In this document: positions 1 through 5,584 of the stretch, piece after piece | Layout of the letters: every line of letters starts with the position of its first letter | Numbering within the stretch: position 1 is the stretch's first letter | Source: DATEPR01 sp036503065 | GTDB taxonomy: Bacteria > Actinomycetota > Actinomycetes > Mycobacteriales > Pseudonocardiaceae | Reading direction: 5' to 3' | Assembly (NCBI GenBank): GCA_036503065.1 | Contig: DASXXM010000189.1 | Coordinates: 1-11,405 of the forward strand | Length of the DNA: 11,405 bases | Notes under the pieces: generated by a model | What the model was told of the DNA's origin: nothing | Databases searched by the model: none | Seen by the model: only the letters and a program-made list of their open reading frames with translations | Program-made: the position numbers and the translations under genes

Positions 1-1843
1 CGGTGATCGACTTGATCATCTTGCCCTTCGGGCCGATGACCTCACCGATCTTGTCCACCGGGATGCGGATCGACGTCACGCGCGGGGCGTACGGGCTCAT
101 CTCGTCCGGGCGGTCGATGGCCTCGGCCATCACCTCCAGGATGGTCAGCCGCGCGTCCCGTGCCTGGCCGAGCGCCTGGCCGAGCACCTCGGACGGGATG
201 CCGTCGAGCTTGGTGTCCAGCTGCAGCGCGGTCACGAACTCCTTGGTGCCGGCGACCTTGAAGTCCATGTCGCCGAAGGCGTCCTCGGCCCCGAGGATGT
301 CGGTGATGGCGACGTACTCGGTCTTGCCGTCGACAGTGTCGGAGACAAGGCCCATGGCGATACCGGACACCGGCGCCTTGAGCGGCACACCCGCGTTGAG
401 CAGCGACATGGTGGACGCACAGACCGAGCCCATCGAGGTCGAGCCGTTGGAGCTCAGCGCCTCGGACACCTGGCGGATCGCGTAGGGGAACTCGTCGCGC
501 TTGGGCAGCACCGGCACCAGCGCGCGCTCGGCCAGCATGCCGTGGCCGATCTCGCGCCGCTTGGGCGAACCGACCCGGCCGGTCTCACCGGTCGAGTAGG
601 GCGGGAAGTTGTAGTGGTGCAGGTAGCGCTTGGTGGTCTCCGGGGAGAGCGTGTCCAGCGTCTGCTCCATGCGCAGCATGTTCAGCGTGGTGACGCCCAT
701 GATCTGGGTCTCGCCGCGCTCGAACAGCGCCGAACCGTGCGCCCTGGGCACCACGGCGACCTCGGCGGAGAGCTGCCGGATGTCGGTGATGCCACGGCCG
801 TCGATGCGGATCTTGTCACGCAGGATGCGCTGGCGGACCAGCTTCTTGGTCAGCGACCGGAACGCGGCGCCGATCTCCTTCTCCCGGCCCTCGAACGCGC
901 CGCCCTCGGTGGCGCCGGTCCGCTCCAGGCAGAGCTGCTTGACCTCGTCGATCCTGGCTTCCCGCTCCTGCTTGCCGGCGATGGTCAGCGCGGCGGCCAG
1001 GTCTTCGGTGACCGCGGCCGTGACGGCGTCGAACGCGTCGGGCTGGTAGGCCGGGAAGGTCGGGAACTCGGTGGTCTCCTTGGCCGCGGCGGCGGCCAGC
1101 TGGGCCTGTGCCTCACACAGCACCCGGATGAACGGCTTGGCCGCTTCCAGGCCCTCGGCCACGACCTGCTCGGTGGGCGCCTTGGCGCCGGCCGCGATCA
1201 GGTCGGTCATCTGCTCGGTGCCCTCGGCCTCGACCATCATGATGGCGACGTCGTCACCGACCACCCGGCCGGCGATCGCGATGTCGAACACCGCGTGCTT
1301 GGACTGTTCCCTGGTCGGGAACGCCACCCACTGGTCCTCGATCAGCGCGACCCGGACGCCACCGATCGGGCCGGAGAACGGCAGGCCGGACAGCTGGGTG
1401 GAGGCGGACGCGGCGTTGATGGCGACCGCGTCGTAGACGTCCTCCGGGTTCAGCGACAGGACCGTGACCACGATCTGGATCTCGTTGCGCAGGCCGTCCA
1501 CGAAGGACGGACGCAGCGGCCGGTCGATCAGGCGGCAGGTCAGGATCGCGTCGGTGGACGGCCGGCCCTCGCGCCGGAAGTACGAGCCGGGAATCCGGCC
1601 CGCCGCGTACATCCGCTCCTCGACGTCCACGGTCAGCGGGAAGAAGTCGAAGTGCTCCTTCGGGTGCTTGGACGCCGTGGTGGCGGACAGCAGCATCGTC
1701 TCGTCGTCCAGGTAGGCGACGACACTGCCGGCGGCCTGGCGGGCCAGGCGGCCGGTCTCGAAACGCACGGTTCGGGTGCCGAACCGGCCGTTGTCGATGG
1801 TGGCGATGCTCTCGTGCACCGCTCCGTCGTTTACTTCACTCAC
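1..1843 (-). CDS. pnp: Polynucleotide phosphorylase (PNPase), C-terminus cut by window edge
   Basis: This gene encodes the phosphorolytic 3'-to-5' exoribonuclease of RNA turnover; actinobacterial members are also known as guanosine pentaphosphate synthetase (GpsI). 614 codons are visible. The first RNase PH-like domain carries FFRREGRP at residues 88-95. The second starts near DGRG at 348-351 and holds ILGAEDAFGDMDFKVAG at 516-532, where D521 and D527 match the metal-binding aspartates of E. coli PNPase. The KH domain begins near residue 596 with its GPKG loop at 604-607, and the window ends there, so the rest of KH and the S1 domain lie outside. The chosen start is GTG at 1843, with GAGGAG seven bases upstream; a start further upstream would run into the structured rpsO-pnp spacer. 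The gene follows rpsO, as in many bacteria. Identification is secure; the dual pppGpp activity is family knowledge and cannot be read here. Confidence 0.97.
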   Translation of the reverse strand, partial: MSEVNDGAVHESIATIDNGRFGTRTVRFETGRLARQAAGSVVAYLDDETMLLSATTASKHPKEHFDFFPLTVDVEERMYAAGRIPGSYFRREGRPSTDAILTCRLIDRPLRPSFVDGLRNEIQIVVTVLSLNPEDVYDAVAINAASASTQLSGLPFSGPIGGVRVALIEDQWVAFPTREQSKHAVFDIAIAGRVVGDDVAIMMVEAEGTEQMTDLIAAGAKAPTEQVVAEGLEAAKPFIRVLCEAQAQLAAAAAKETTEFPTFPAYQPDAFDAVTAAVTEDLAAALTIAGKQEREARIDEVKQLCLERTGATEGGAFEGREKEIGAAFRSLTKKLVRQRILRDKIRIDGRGITDIRQLSAEVAVVPRAHGSALFERGETQIMGVTTLNMLRMEQTLDTLSPETTKRYLHHYNFPPYSTGETGRVGSPKRREIGHGMLAERALVPVLPKRDEFPYAIRQVSEALSSNGSTSMGSVCASTMSLLNAGVPLKAPVSGIAMGLVSDTVDGKTEYVAITDILGAEDAFGDMDFKVAGTKEFVTALQLDTKLDGIPSEVLGQALGQARDARLTILEVMAEAIDRPDEMSPYAPRVTSIRIPVDKIGEVIGPKGKMIKSIT

Positions 1844-1858
1844 TCGTTGTCTCCTCGT
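1841..1858 (-). promoter_or_regulatory. pnp translation initiation region, near copy of that of rpsO
   Basis: On the minus strand this reads ACGAGGAGACAACGAGTG, ending in the GTG start codon of pnp. The ribosome binding site GAGGAG is seven bases from the start and fixes the start choice. The same 18 bases, with one substitution (G for C), precede rpsO at 2363-2380. Confidence 0.85.
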
Positions 1859-1864
1859 CTTTTG

Positions 1865-1914
1865 GGGCCGCGCGGCAACCCGCTACGCGCTCTCGCGTCT
1901 GCGGGTCACGGCCC
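1865..1914 (-). promoter_or_regulatory. Composite stem-loop in the pnp leader, candidate RNase III site
   Basis: The inner stem is ACCCGC (1878-1883) pairing with GCGGGT (1901-1906), then ACGCG (1885-1889) with CGCGT (1894-1898), around a four-base loop. An outer arm GGGCC (1865-1869) can pair with GGCCC (1910-1914) across an asymmetric bulge. It ends about 20 bases upstream of the pnp start codon. RNase III cleavage of structures in the rpsO-pnp spacer is established in E. coli and Streptomyces; that this particular stem is cleaved is inference. Confidence 0.5.
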
Positions 1915-1929
1915 TGCGACGAGGCCGGT

Positions 1930-1941
1930 CTTCGATCGAAG
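1930..1941. repeat. Perfect 12-bp palindrome in the rpsO-pnp spacer
   Basis: CTTCGATCGAAG is a perfect palindrome with no central loop, so it resembles a protein-binding dyad more than an RNA hairpin. It lies about 90 bp upstream of the pnp start, where an internal pnp promoter could sit. No binding protein is recognisable from the sequence. Confidence 0.4.
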
Positions 1942-2051
1942 CTCCCGGCGCCGACGTGCGAACAACAGTCGGTGCGATCGGGAACCACTACCGAGGACCG
2001 GCGGACGAATCACAACGCCGTGGCACGCGGTCCCTGTCTGGTTCTCACTGC

Positions 2052-2090
2052 TCCGGCGGGGAGCGACCGGATCGGTCACTCCCCGCCGGA
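2052..2090 (-). terminator. Very strong stem-loop just after rpsO
   Basis: TCCGGCGGGGAG plus GACCG on the left (2052-2063 and 2065-2069) pairs with CGGTC plus CTCCCCGCCGGA on the right (2073-2077 and 2079-2090). That is 17 pairs with a single C/A mismatch and a loop of about three bases. It begins five bases after the rpsO stop codon. No U-tract follows on the minus strand, so it could be an actinobacterial U-less terminator, an attenuator that lowers pnp readthrough, a 3' end protector or an RNase III target. The stem is read directly; its role is inferred from position. Confidence 0.75.
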
Positions 2091-2095
2091 ACGGG

Positions 2096-2365
2096 TCATC
2101 GGCGCAGGCCGAGGCGCTTGATCAGCGTCCGGTAGCGTTCGATGTCCACCCGCGCGACGTACTTGAGCAGCCGCCTGCGGCGGCCGTTCATGACCAGTAG
2201 GCCGCGACGCGAGTGGTGGTCGTGTTGGTGCATCTGCAGGTGCAGGGTGAGGTCGCTGATCCGCTTGGTCAGCAGCGCGACCTGGGCTTCTGGTGAACCG
2301 GTGTCCACATCGTGCAGGCCGTACTCGCCAAGAATCGATTTCTTCTGCTCGATGGACAGCGCCAC
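2096..2365 (-). CDS. rpsO: Small ribosomal subunit protein S15 (uS15)
   Basis: The 89-residue product is a full-length S15, which binds the central domain of 16S rRNA and nucleates the 30S platform. It shows the family hallmarks TGSPEAQVALLTKRI near residue 22, HKHDHHSRRGL-type sequence (here HQHDHHSRRGLL) near residue 45, and the C-terminal RRRRLLKYV and YRTLIKRLGLRR. Translation from GTG at 2365 gives the exact family length and has GAGGAG upstream with seven bases between; longer frames to about 2485 lack family sequence and are rejected. The gene precedes pnp, separated by a 252-bp spacer with strong stem-loops. S15 represses its own mRNA in several phyla through different leader structures; whether that happens here cannot be told from the sequence. 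Confidence 0.98.
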   Translation of the reverse strand: MALSIEQKKSILGEYGLHDVDTGSPEAQVALLTKRISDLTLHLQMHQHDHHSRRGLLVMNGRRRRLLKYVARVDIERYRTLIKRLGLRR

Positions 2366-2380
2366 TCGTTCTCTCCTCGT
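2363..2380 (-). promoter_or_regulatory. rpsO translation initiation region
   Basis: On the minus strand this reads ACGAGGAGAGAACGAGTG, ending in the rpsO GTG. It differs from the corresponding 18 bases of pnp (1841-1858) at one position. The strong Shine-Dalgarno sequence settles the 89-residue S15 start. Confidence 0.85.
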
Positions 2381-2509
2381 GAATATGTGCCGTGCGACTG
2401 CGCTCCTGGGAGCGCGAGACAGTACCAGCCGCCACGGACCGCAGCCGGACTCAAACACTGAGGGTATCAGGCACGCGCACGGCACCGCGCATCGACCGCC
2501 GTAGGGCGG
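2366..2509 (-). promoter_or_regulatory. Probable rpsO promoter and leader region with small hairpin
   Basis: This 144-bp gap separates the LigT-type gene from rpsO and is long compared with the other minus-strand gaps, so a promoter for rpsO-pnp is likely here. A -10-like TACTGT lies at 2424-2419 on the minus strand, but I find no convincing -35 at normal spacing (a TTGAGT at 2454-2449 is 24 bases away). Just downstream, GCGCTCC and GGAGCGC (2400-2415) form a 7-bp inverted repeat that would sit near the 5' end of such a transcript. The promoter itself is a weak call. Confidence 0.35.
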
Positions 2510-3046
2510 TCAAGCTGAAGCCAGCGGCAGGCGATCCACCGTGGTGTAGGTGGGCCCGCCCGAGCCGAGCTCGCTGCGCATTCCAAGATCACTGCGCATC
2601 AGGAGCAACTGGTCGGGCGTGAACCAAGGTCCAGTATACCCGGCGAACACGGCAATCAACGCGTCCCGGTCCGGCGTCCCGGAACGCCATCGCGCCAGCG
2701 TCAGGTGTGGGTGGGAGGCCCGGCCGGCACCCGCTGCCTGGGCCAGCGTGGCCAGTCGCCGCGCGTCGGCTTCGGTGCCGGTGTGCACGCCGGTCCACAG
2801 CACGCCGGGGAAGGTGCCGGCACCGGCAAGGCGCAGTGTCGGCGCCACGCGGCCGGTGACCCTGCGGCGCAGCCATTTCGTCCTGCGGTCCGGGTCGTCC
2901 TCGTCGCCGAAGAATCCGAGGGTGACGTGCCACCGGCCGCGCGGGCCCCACCGCAGTGGCGCGTCGATCGGGTGCTCGGCGAGCCACGCGGCCAGGTGGT
3001 CGAGCACGGGTGTCGGTGGCACCAGTGCGGAGAACAGCCGGGCCAC
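2510..3046 (-). CDS. 2'-5' RNA ligase family / RNA 2',3'-cyclic phosphodiesterase (LigT/ThpR-like)
   Basis: The 178-residue product belongs to the two-histidine phosphoesterase superfamily. It has both catalytic HxT signatures, HVTL at residues 40-43 and HLTL at 114-117, an N-terminal RLFSALVPP strand matching the family opening, and a family-like C-terminal stretch ending in YTTVDRLPL. Bacterial members hydrolyse 2',3'-cyclic phosphate ends of RNA and in vitro can join or cleave 2'-5' linkages; the natural substrate is usually unknown. The GTG start at 3046 lies only three bases after the stop codon of the HTH gene and has no good ribosome binding site, which suggests translational coupling. 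A near-duplicated hexapeptide, MRSDLG then MRSELG, occurs at residues 150-161. The family call is firm; the substrate is open. Confidence 0.85.
   Translation of the reverse strand: MARLFSALVPPTPVLDHLAAWLAEHPIDAPLRWGPRGRWHVTLGFFGDEDDPDRRTKWLRRRVTGRVAPTLRLAGAGTFPGVLWTGVHTGTEADARRLATLAQAAGAGRASHPHLTLARWRSGTPDRDALIAVFAGYTGPWFTPDQLLLMRSDLGMRSELGSGGPTYTTVDRLPLASA
2564..2599 (-). repeat. 18-bp imperfect tandem duplication inside the LigT-like gene
   Basis: Two adjacent 18-base units encode MRSDLG and MRSELG and match at 14 of 18 bases. Relatives usually show a single RSxLG motif here, so a small in-frame duplication followed by drift is the simplest reading. The reading frame is kept. Confidence 0.55.
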
Positions 3047-3049
3047 GGG

Positions 3050-3532
3050 CTACGGCTTGCGTTCGCCCGCGCGCCGCAGCAGGTCGCCCAGTTCCGGGAA
3101 CTCGTCGTCGACCAGTTCGGCGGCGGCCAGCAGGTCATCGGCGGCCAGGATGTTGCGCAGCGCCACGATGGCGGCCTGGGCATCGGAGCTGCCGTCCACC
3201 CGCAGCACGTCCCGGCCCACCTGGGGCCGGGAGTCGCGCACGTCGTTCATGGCCTCCTTCATGGCCTCCGGCTTGCCGGCGGCCACGTCCGGCACGAGCA
3301 CCTTCCGCTCCAGCATGATCATCCTGGCCAGCACGGACGGGTTGCCGATCTTGGCCCGCCTGCCGCTCATCACCTGGCTGAGCATGGGCGCGCTGATGCC
3401 GAGGACATCGGCCAGGCTCGCCTGCGAGATGTTGAACGCGCGCACCAGACGGCGGACCCGGTCGCCGAGCGGCTCGCCGTACCACTCCCGTTGCAGCGCG
3501 AGATTGCGCTGGACGATTTTGTGGTCCTCCAC
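3050..3532 (-). CDS. XRE-type helix-turn-helix DNA-binding protein
   Basis: With the GTG start at 3532 the product has 160 residues. A helix-turn-helix of the Cro/C1 type spans about residues 22-60: LGDRVRRLVRAF, then SQASLADVLGISAPMLSQVM and SGRRAKI, where the second and third helices and the SG(R/K) turn are plain. The rest is mainly helical and acidic towards the end (DDLLAAAELVDDEFPELGDLL) and I cannot assign a ligand domain. I prefer GTG 3532 because GGAGAGG lies eight bases upstream; an in-frame ATG at 3601 would add 23 residues but has no clear ribosome binding site. Its stop is three bases from the LigT-like start, so the two probably form one unit. Inverted repeats at and upstream of the start suggest autoregulation. 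The target is unknown. Confidence 0.8.
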   Translation of the reverse strand: MEDHKIVQRNLALQREWYGEPLGDRVRRLVRAFNISQASLADVLGISAPMLSQVMSGRRAKIGNPSVLARMIMLERKVLVPDVAAGKPEAMKEAMNDVRDSRPQVGRDVLRVDGSSDAQAAIVALRNILAADDLLAAAELVDDEFPELGDLLRRAGERKP

Positions 3533-3535
3533 AAA
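3518..3535. promoter_or_regulatory. 18-bp palindrome across the HTH gene start codon, candidate operator
   Basis: TTTGTGG (3518-3524) and CCACAAA (3529-3535) are perfect inverted repeats separated by four bases. The palindrome covers the preferred GTG start codon (3532-3530) and the codons after it. The arms contain A/T runs that stand out in this GC-rich DNA. It could be an operator for the encoded regulator or, in RNA, a hairpin with a four-base loop that hides the start codon. The symmetry is seen; the function is inferred. Confidence 0.45.
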
Positions 3536-3604
3536 CTTCGCCTCTCCCGGAACGTTGTCGACCGCTGGTCGGCCACGGTCATCTTGCCAGGCAGCAGCCA
3601 TTGG

Positions 3605-3642
3605 CGGGTTCGAATCGGACTATGTGTCCGACCGCGAACCCG
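3605..3642. repeat. Long interrupted inverted repeat between ribF and the HTH gene
   Basis: CGGGTTCG plus CGGAC (3605-3612 and 3616-3620) pairs with GTCCG plus CGAACCCG (3626-3630 and 3635-3642), with a 3-versus-4-base internal loop and a five-base hairpin loop. It lies between the ribF stop and the HTH gene start, so it may be a ribF terminator without U-tract or part of the HTH gene control region. Confidence 0.55.
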
Positions 3643-3645
3643 ATT

Positions 3646-3657
3646 GGCTGATCAGCC
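3646..3657. repeat. Perfect 12-bp palindrome downstream of ribF
   Basis: GGCTGATCAGCC is a perfect palindrome four bases after the ribF stop codon. As RNA it gives a 4-bp stem with a GATC loop, which is weak for termination; as DNA it has the symmetry of a small repressor site. It sits three bases from the longer inverted repeat at 3605-3642. Confidence 0.4.
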
Positions 3658-3661
3658 GCAC

Positions 3662-4621
3662 TCAGTCGCCCGCTGCCAGCAGCTCCCGGGTGTGACGCAC
3701 GTCGAGACCGATCTGTGCCACCAGGGCCTCGATCGTGTCGTAGCGCTCCATGTCCCGCAGCCGGGCGACGAAGTCCAGCGCGACCCGCTGCCCGTACAGG
3801 TCCTCGTCCAGGTCCAGCACGAAGGCCTCGACGCGTCGCTCGCGCCCGGAGAAGGTCGGGTTGGTGCCCACCGAGACGGCGGCCGGCAGCCTGCGGCTGC
3901 TGCCGTGCACGAACCAGCAGGCATAGACGCCGTCCGCCGGGACCGCGGCGTGCCGGGCGGTGGACAGGTTGGCGGTCGGGTAGCCCAGTTCCTGGCCACG
4001 GCCGTCGCCGCGCACCACGATGCCCTCCAGCCGGTGCGGCCTGCCCAGCGCGGCAGCGGCGGCGGCGACGTCACCGGCGTCGATGCACGACCGGATGTAG
4101 GTGGACGAGAACACCATCTCGGCGTCGGCGACCGCCCCGTTGCGGGGCACGGTGACCATGCTCGCGCCCTCGGTGACGAAGCCGAACCGGTGGCCGAGCG
4201 CGCGCAGCAGCGCGACGTTGCCGCTGGCGCGGTGGCCGAACGTGAAGTTCTCGCCGACCACGACCGCCGCCACGTGCAGCCGCTCGACCAGCAGCTCGTG
4301 CACGAACTCGTCGGCCGGCAGCCGGGACAGCTCCAACGTGAACGGCAGCACGCAGAAGACGTCGACACCCAGCTCCTCGACCAGCTCGGCCTTGCGGTTG
4401 AGGCTGGTCAGCTGCGCGGGATGGCTGCCGGGCCGGACCACCTCGGCCGGGTGCGGGTCGAACGTGAGTACCACGCCGGGCAGGCCGCGTTGCCCGGCCA
4501 ACTCGACGGCCCGGCCGATCAGCGCCTGATGCCCCCGGTGCACACCGTCGAACACCCCGATCGTCACGACACAACGACCCCAGCCGCCGGGCAGATGATC
4601 GAGTCCCCGCCATCTCAGCAC
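3662..4621 (-). CDS. ribF: Bifunctional riboflavin kinase / FAD synthetase
   Basis: RibF phosphorylates riboflavin to FMN and adenylylates FMN to FAD in the cytosol. Read from GTG 4621 the protein has 319 residues. The N-terminal nucleotidyltransferase domain shows VTIGVFDGVHRGH (19-31), TFDPHP (53-58), GENFTFGHRASGN (123-135) and SSTYIRS (172-178). The C-terminal flavokinase domain shows ELGYPTANL (211-219), DGVYA (230-234), VSVGTNPTF (249-257) and VEAFVLD (264-270). An alternative GTG at 4642 in the same frame adds seven residues; the shorter form matches the usual actinobacterial opening (a short leader then WRGL). It follows truB by 38 bp, the common truB-ribF pairing, with no strong ribosome binding site in the gap. 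All key motifs are intact. Confidence 0.96.
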   Translation of the reverse strand: MLRWRGLDHLPGGWGRCVVTIGVFDGVHRGHQALIGRAVELAGQRGLPGVVLTFDPHPAEVVRPGSHPAQLTSLNRKAELVEELGVDVFCVLPFTLELSRLPADEFVHELLVERLHVAAVVVGENFTFGHRASGNVALLRALGHRFGFVTEGASMVTVPRNGAVADAEMVFSSTYIRSCIDAGDVAAAAAALGRPHRLEGIVVRGDGRGQELGYPTANLSTARHAAVPADGVYACWFVHGSSRRLPAAVSVGTNPTFSGRERRVEAFVLDLDEDLYGQRVALDFVARLRDMERYDTIEALVAQIGLDVRHTRELLAAGD

Positions 4622-4659
4622 GGCAGCCAGCCTACGGCCCACCGCGACCGCGAACCCCG

Positions 4660-5559
4660 TTACCCGGCAGGCGCGAGCACGACGAGCGCGTTCGCACCGC
4701 TGCCCTCGTCCCTGGCCAGCGCGATCACGTGCCCGTCCGGGTCGAACACACCATAGGTGCCGGGCAGCCCGGCCGCGGCGACCCGCTGGCCGTGTGCCAC
4801 GGCGGCGGCCTCGCGCACGTCGACGTCGTGTCGCGGGAACGCCAGGGCCACGGAATCGTCCAGGCCGAGCGAGAGCTGTGGATCGTCGGCGAGCTGGTCG
4901 AGGGTGCGGGCGTGCCGCAGGCCGAACGGGCCGACCAGGGTGCGCCGCAGGTCGGTCAGGTGGCCGCCGACGCCGAGTCCCGCGCCGAGGTCCCTGGCCA
5001 GCGCCCGGACATAGGTGCCGGACGAGCAGTCGACCAGCACGTCCAGCTCGGTGGCCCGGTCAACGCGGCGCAGGGCCAGCACGTCGAACCGGTGCACCAC
5101 GACCGGCCGGGCGGCCAGCCGGACGTCCTCGCCGTCGCGGACCCGCTGGTAGGCGCGCTTGCCGGCGACCTTGACGGCGCTGACCGCGCTGGGCACCTGG
5201 TCGATCGGCCCGGTCAGCGCCCGCACGCCCGCCAGGACGGCGTCGTCCGCCACCGCTGATCCGTCCACTTCGGACAGGAAGGTGCCCTCTGCGTCGTCGG
5301 TGGTTGTCGACGCGCCGAGCCGGATCGTGGCCAGGTAGACCTTGCGTTCCAGGGCCAGGTGGCCGAGCAGCTTGGTGGCCCGCTCGAGGCCGAGCACGAG
5401 CACACCGGTGGCCATCGGGTCGAGCGTGCCGGCGTGGCCGACCTTGCGCGTGCCGAAGATCCGCCGCACCCGCGCCACCACGTCGTGGCTGGTCATTCCG
5501 GCCGGCTTGTCCGCGATGACAAGTCCGGGCGGCACTACGGGTCGGGGTGTTGGCGGCAC
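4660..5559 (-). CDS. truB: tRNA pseudouridine(55) synthase TruB
   Basis: TruB isomerises U55 of the tRNA T-loop to pseudouridine. The 299-residue protein has the opening strand GLVIADKPAGMTSHDVV (12-28), the catalytic motif GHAGTLDPMATGVL (41-54) with nucleophile D47, the KVYLATIRLG strand, and SSGTYVRALARDLG further on. The C-terminal part with VDVREAAAVAHGQ and GVFDPDGHVIAL resembles the small PUA-like domain seen in actinobacterial TruB. The GTG start at 5559 has AGGA about ten bases upstream; a second in-frame GTG eight codons later is possible. The gene starts 25 bp after the MATE transporter stop and is followed by ribF, which places it in the same transcript as its minus-strand neighbours. 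No missing residues were noticed. Confidence 0.96.
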   Translation of the reverse strand: MPPTPRPVVPPGLVIADKPAGMTSHDVVARVRRIFGTRKVGHAGTLDPMATGVLVLGLERATKLLGHLALERKVYLATIRLGASTTTDDAEGTFLSEVDGSAVADDAVLAGVRALTGPIDQVPSAVSAVKVAGKRAYQRVRDGEDVRLAARPVVVHRFDVLALRRVDRATELDVLVDCSSGTYVRALARDLGAGLGVGGHLTDLRRTLVGPFGLRHARTLDQLADDPQLSLGLDDSVALAFPRHDVDVREAAAVAHGQRVAAAGLPGTYGVFDPDGHVIALARDEGSGANALVVLAPAG

Positions 5560-5584
5560 AGCGGGACATCCTGCCGGATGCCGT

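Noticed and set aside
1930..1941. CTTCGATCGAAG as a LexA/SOS box
   Set aside because: The actinobacterial SOS box has the form TCGAAC-N4-GTTCGA; this palindrome has no spacer and different half-sites, so it is reported only as a dyad.
542..2200. Long plus-strand open frame of 552 codons opposite pnp and rpsO
   Set aside because: It is a shadow of the very GC-rich pnp gene: arginine/glycine/alanine-rich sequence with no family resemblance, while the minus strand gives an excellent PNPase and S15.
3600..3630. tRNA-like T-loop sequence GGTTCGAATC
   Set aside because: The flanking bases do not form a T-stem and no acceptor, D or anticodon arm can be drawn around it; it is part of the inverted repeat at 3605-3642.
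2705..4756. Plus-strand open frame of 683 codons opposite the LigT-like, HTH and ribF genes
   Set aside because: Low-complexity sequence rich in R, G, H and Q with no motifs; the minus strand carries intact RibF and HTH motifs over the same stretch.
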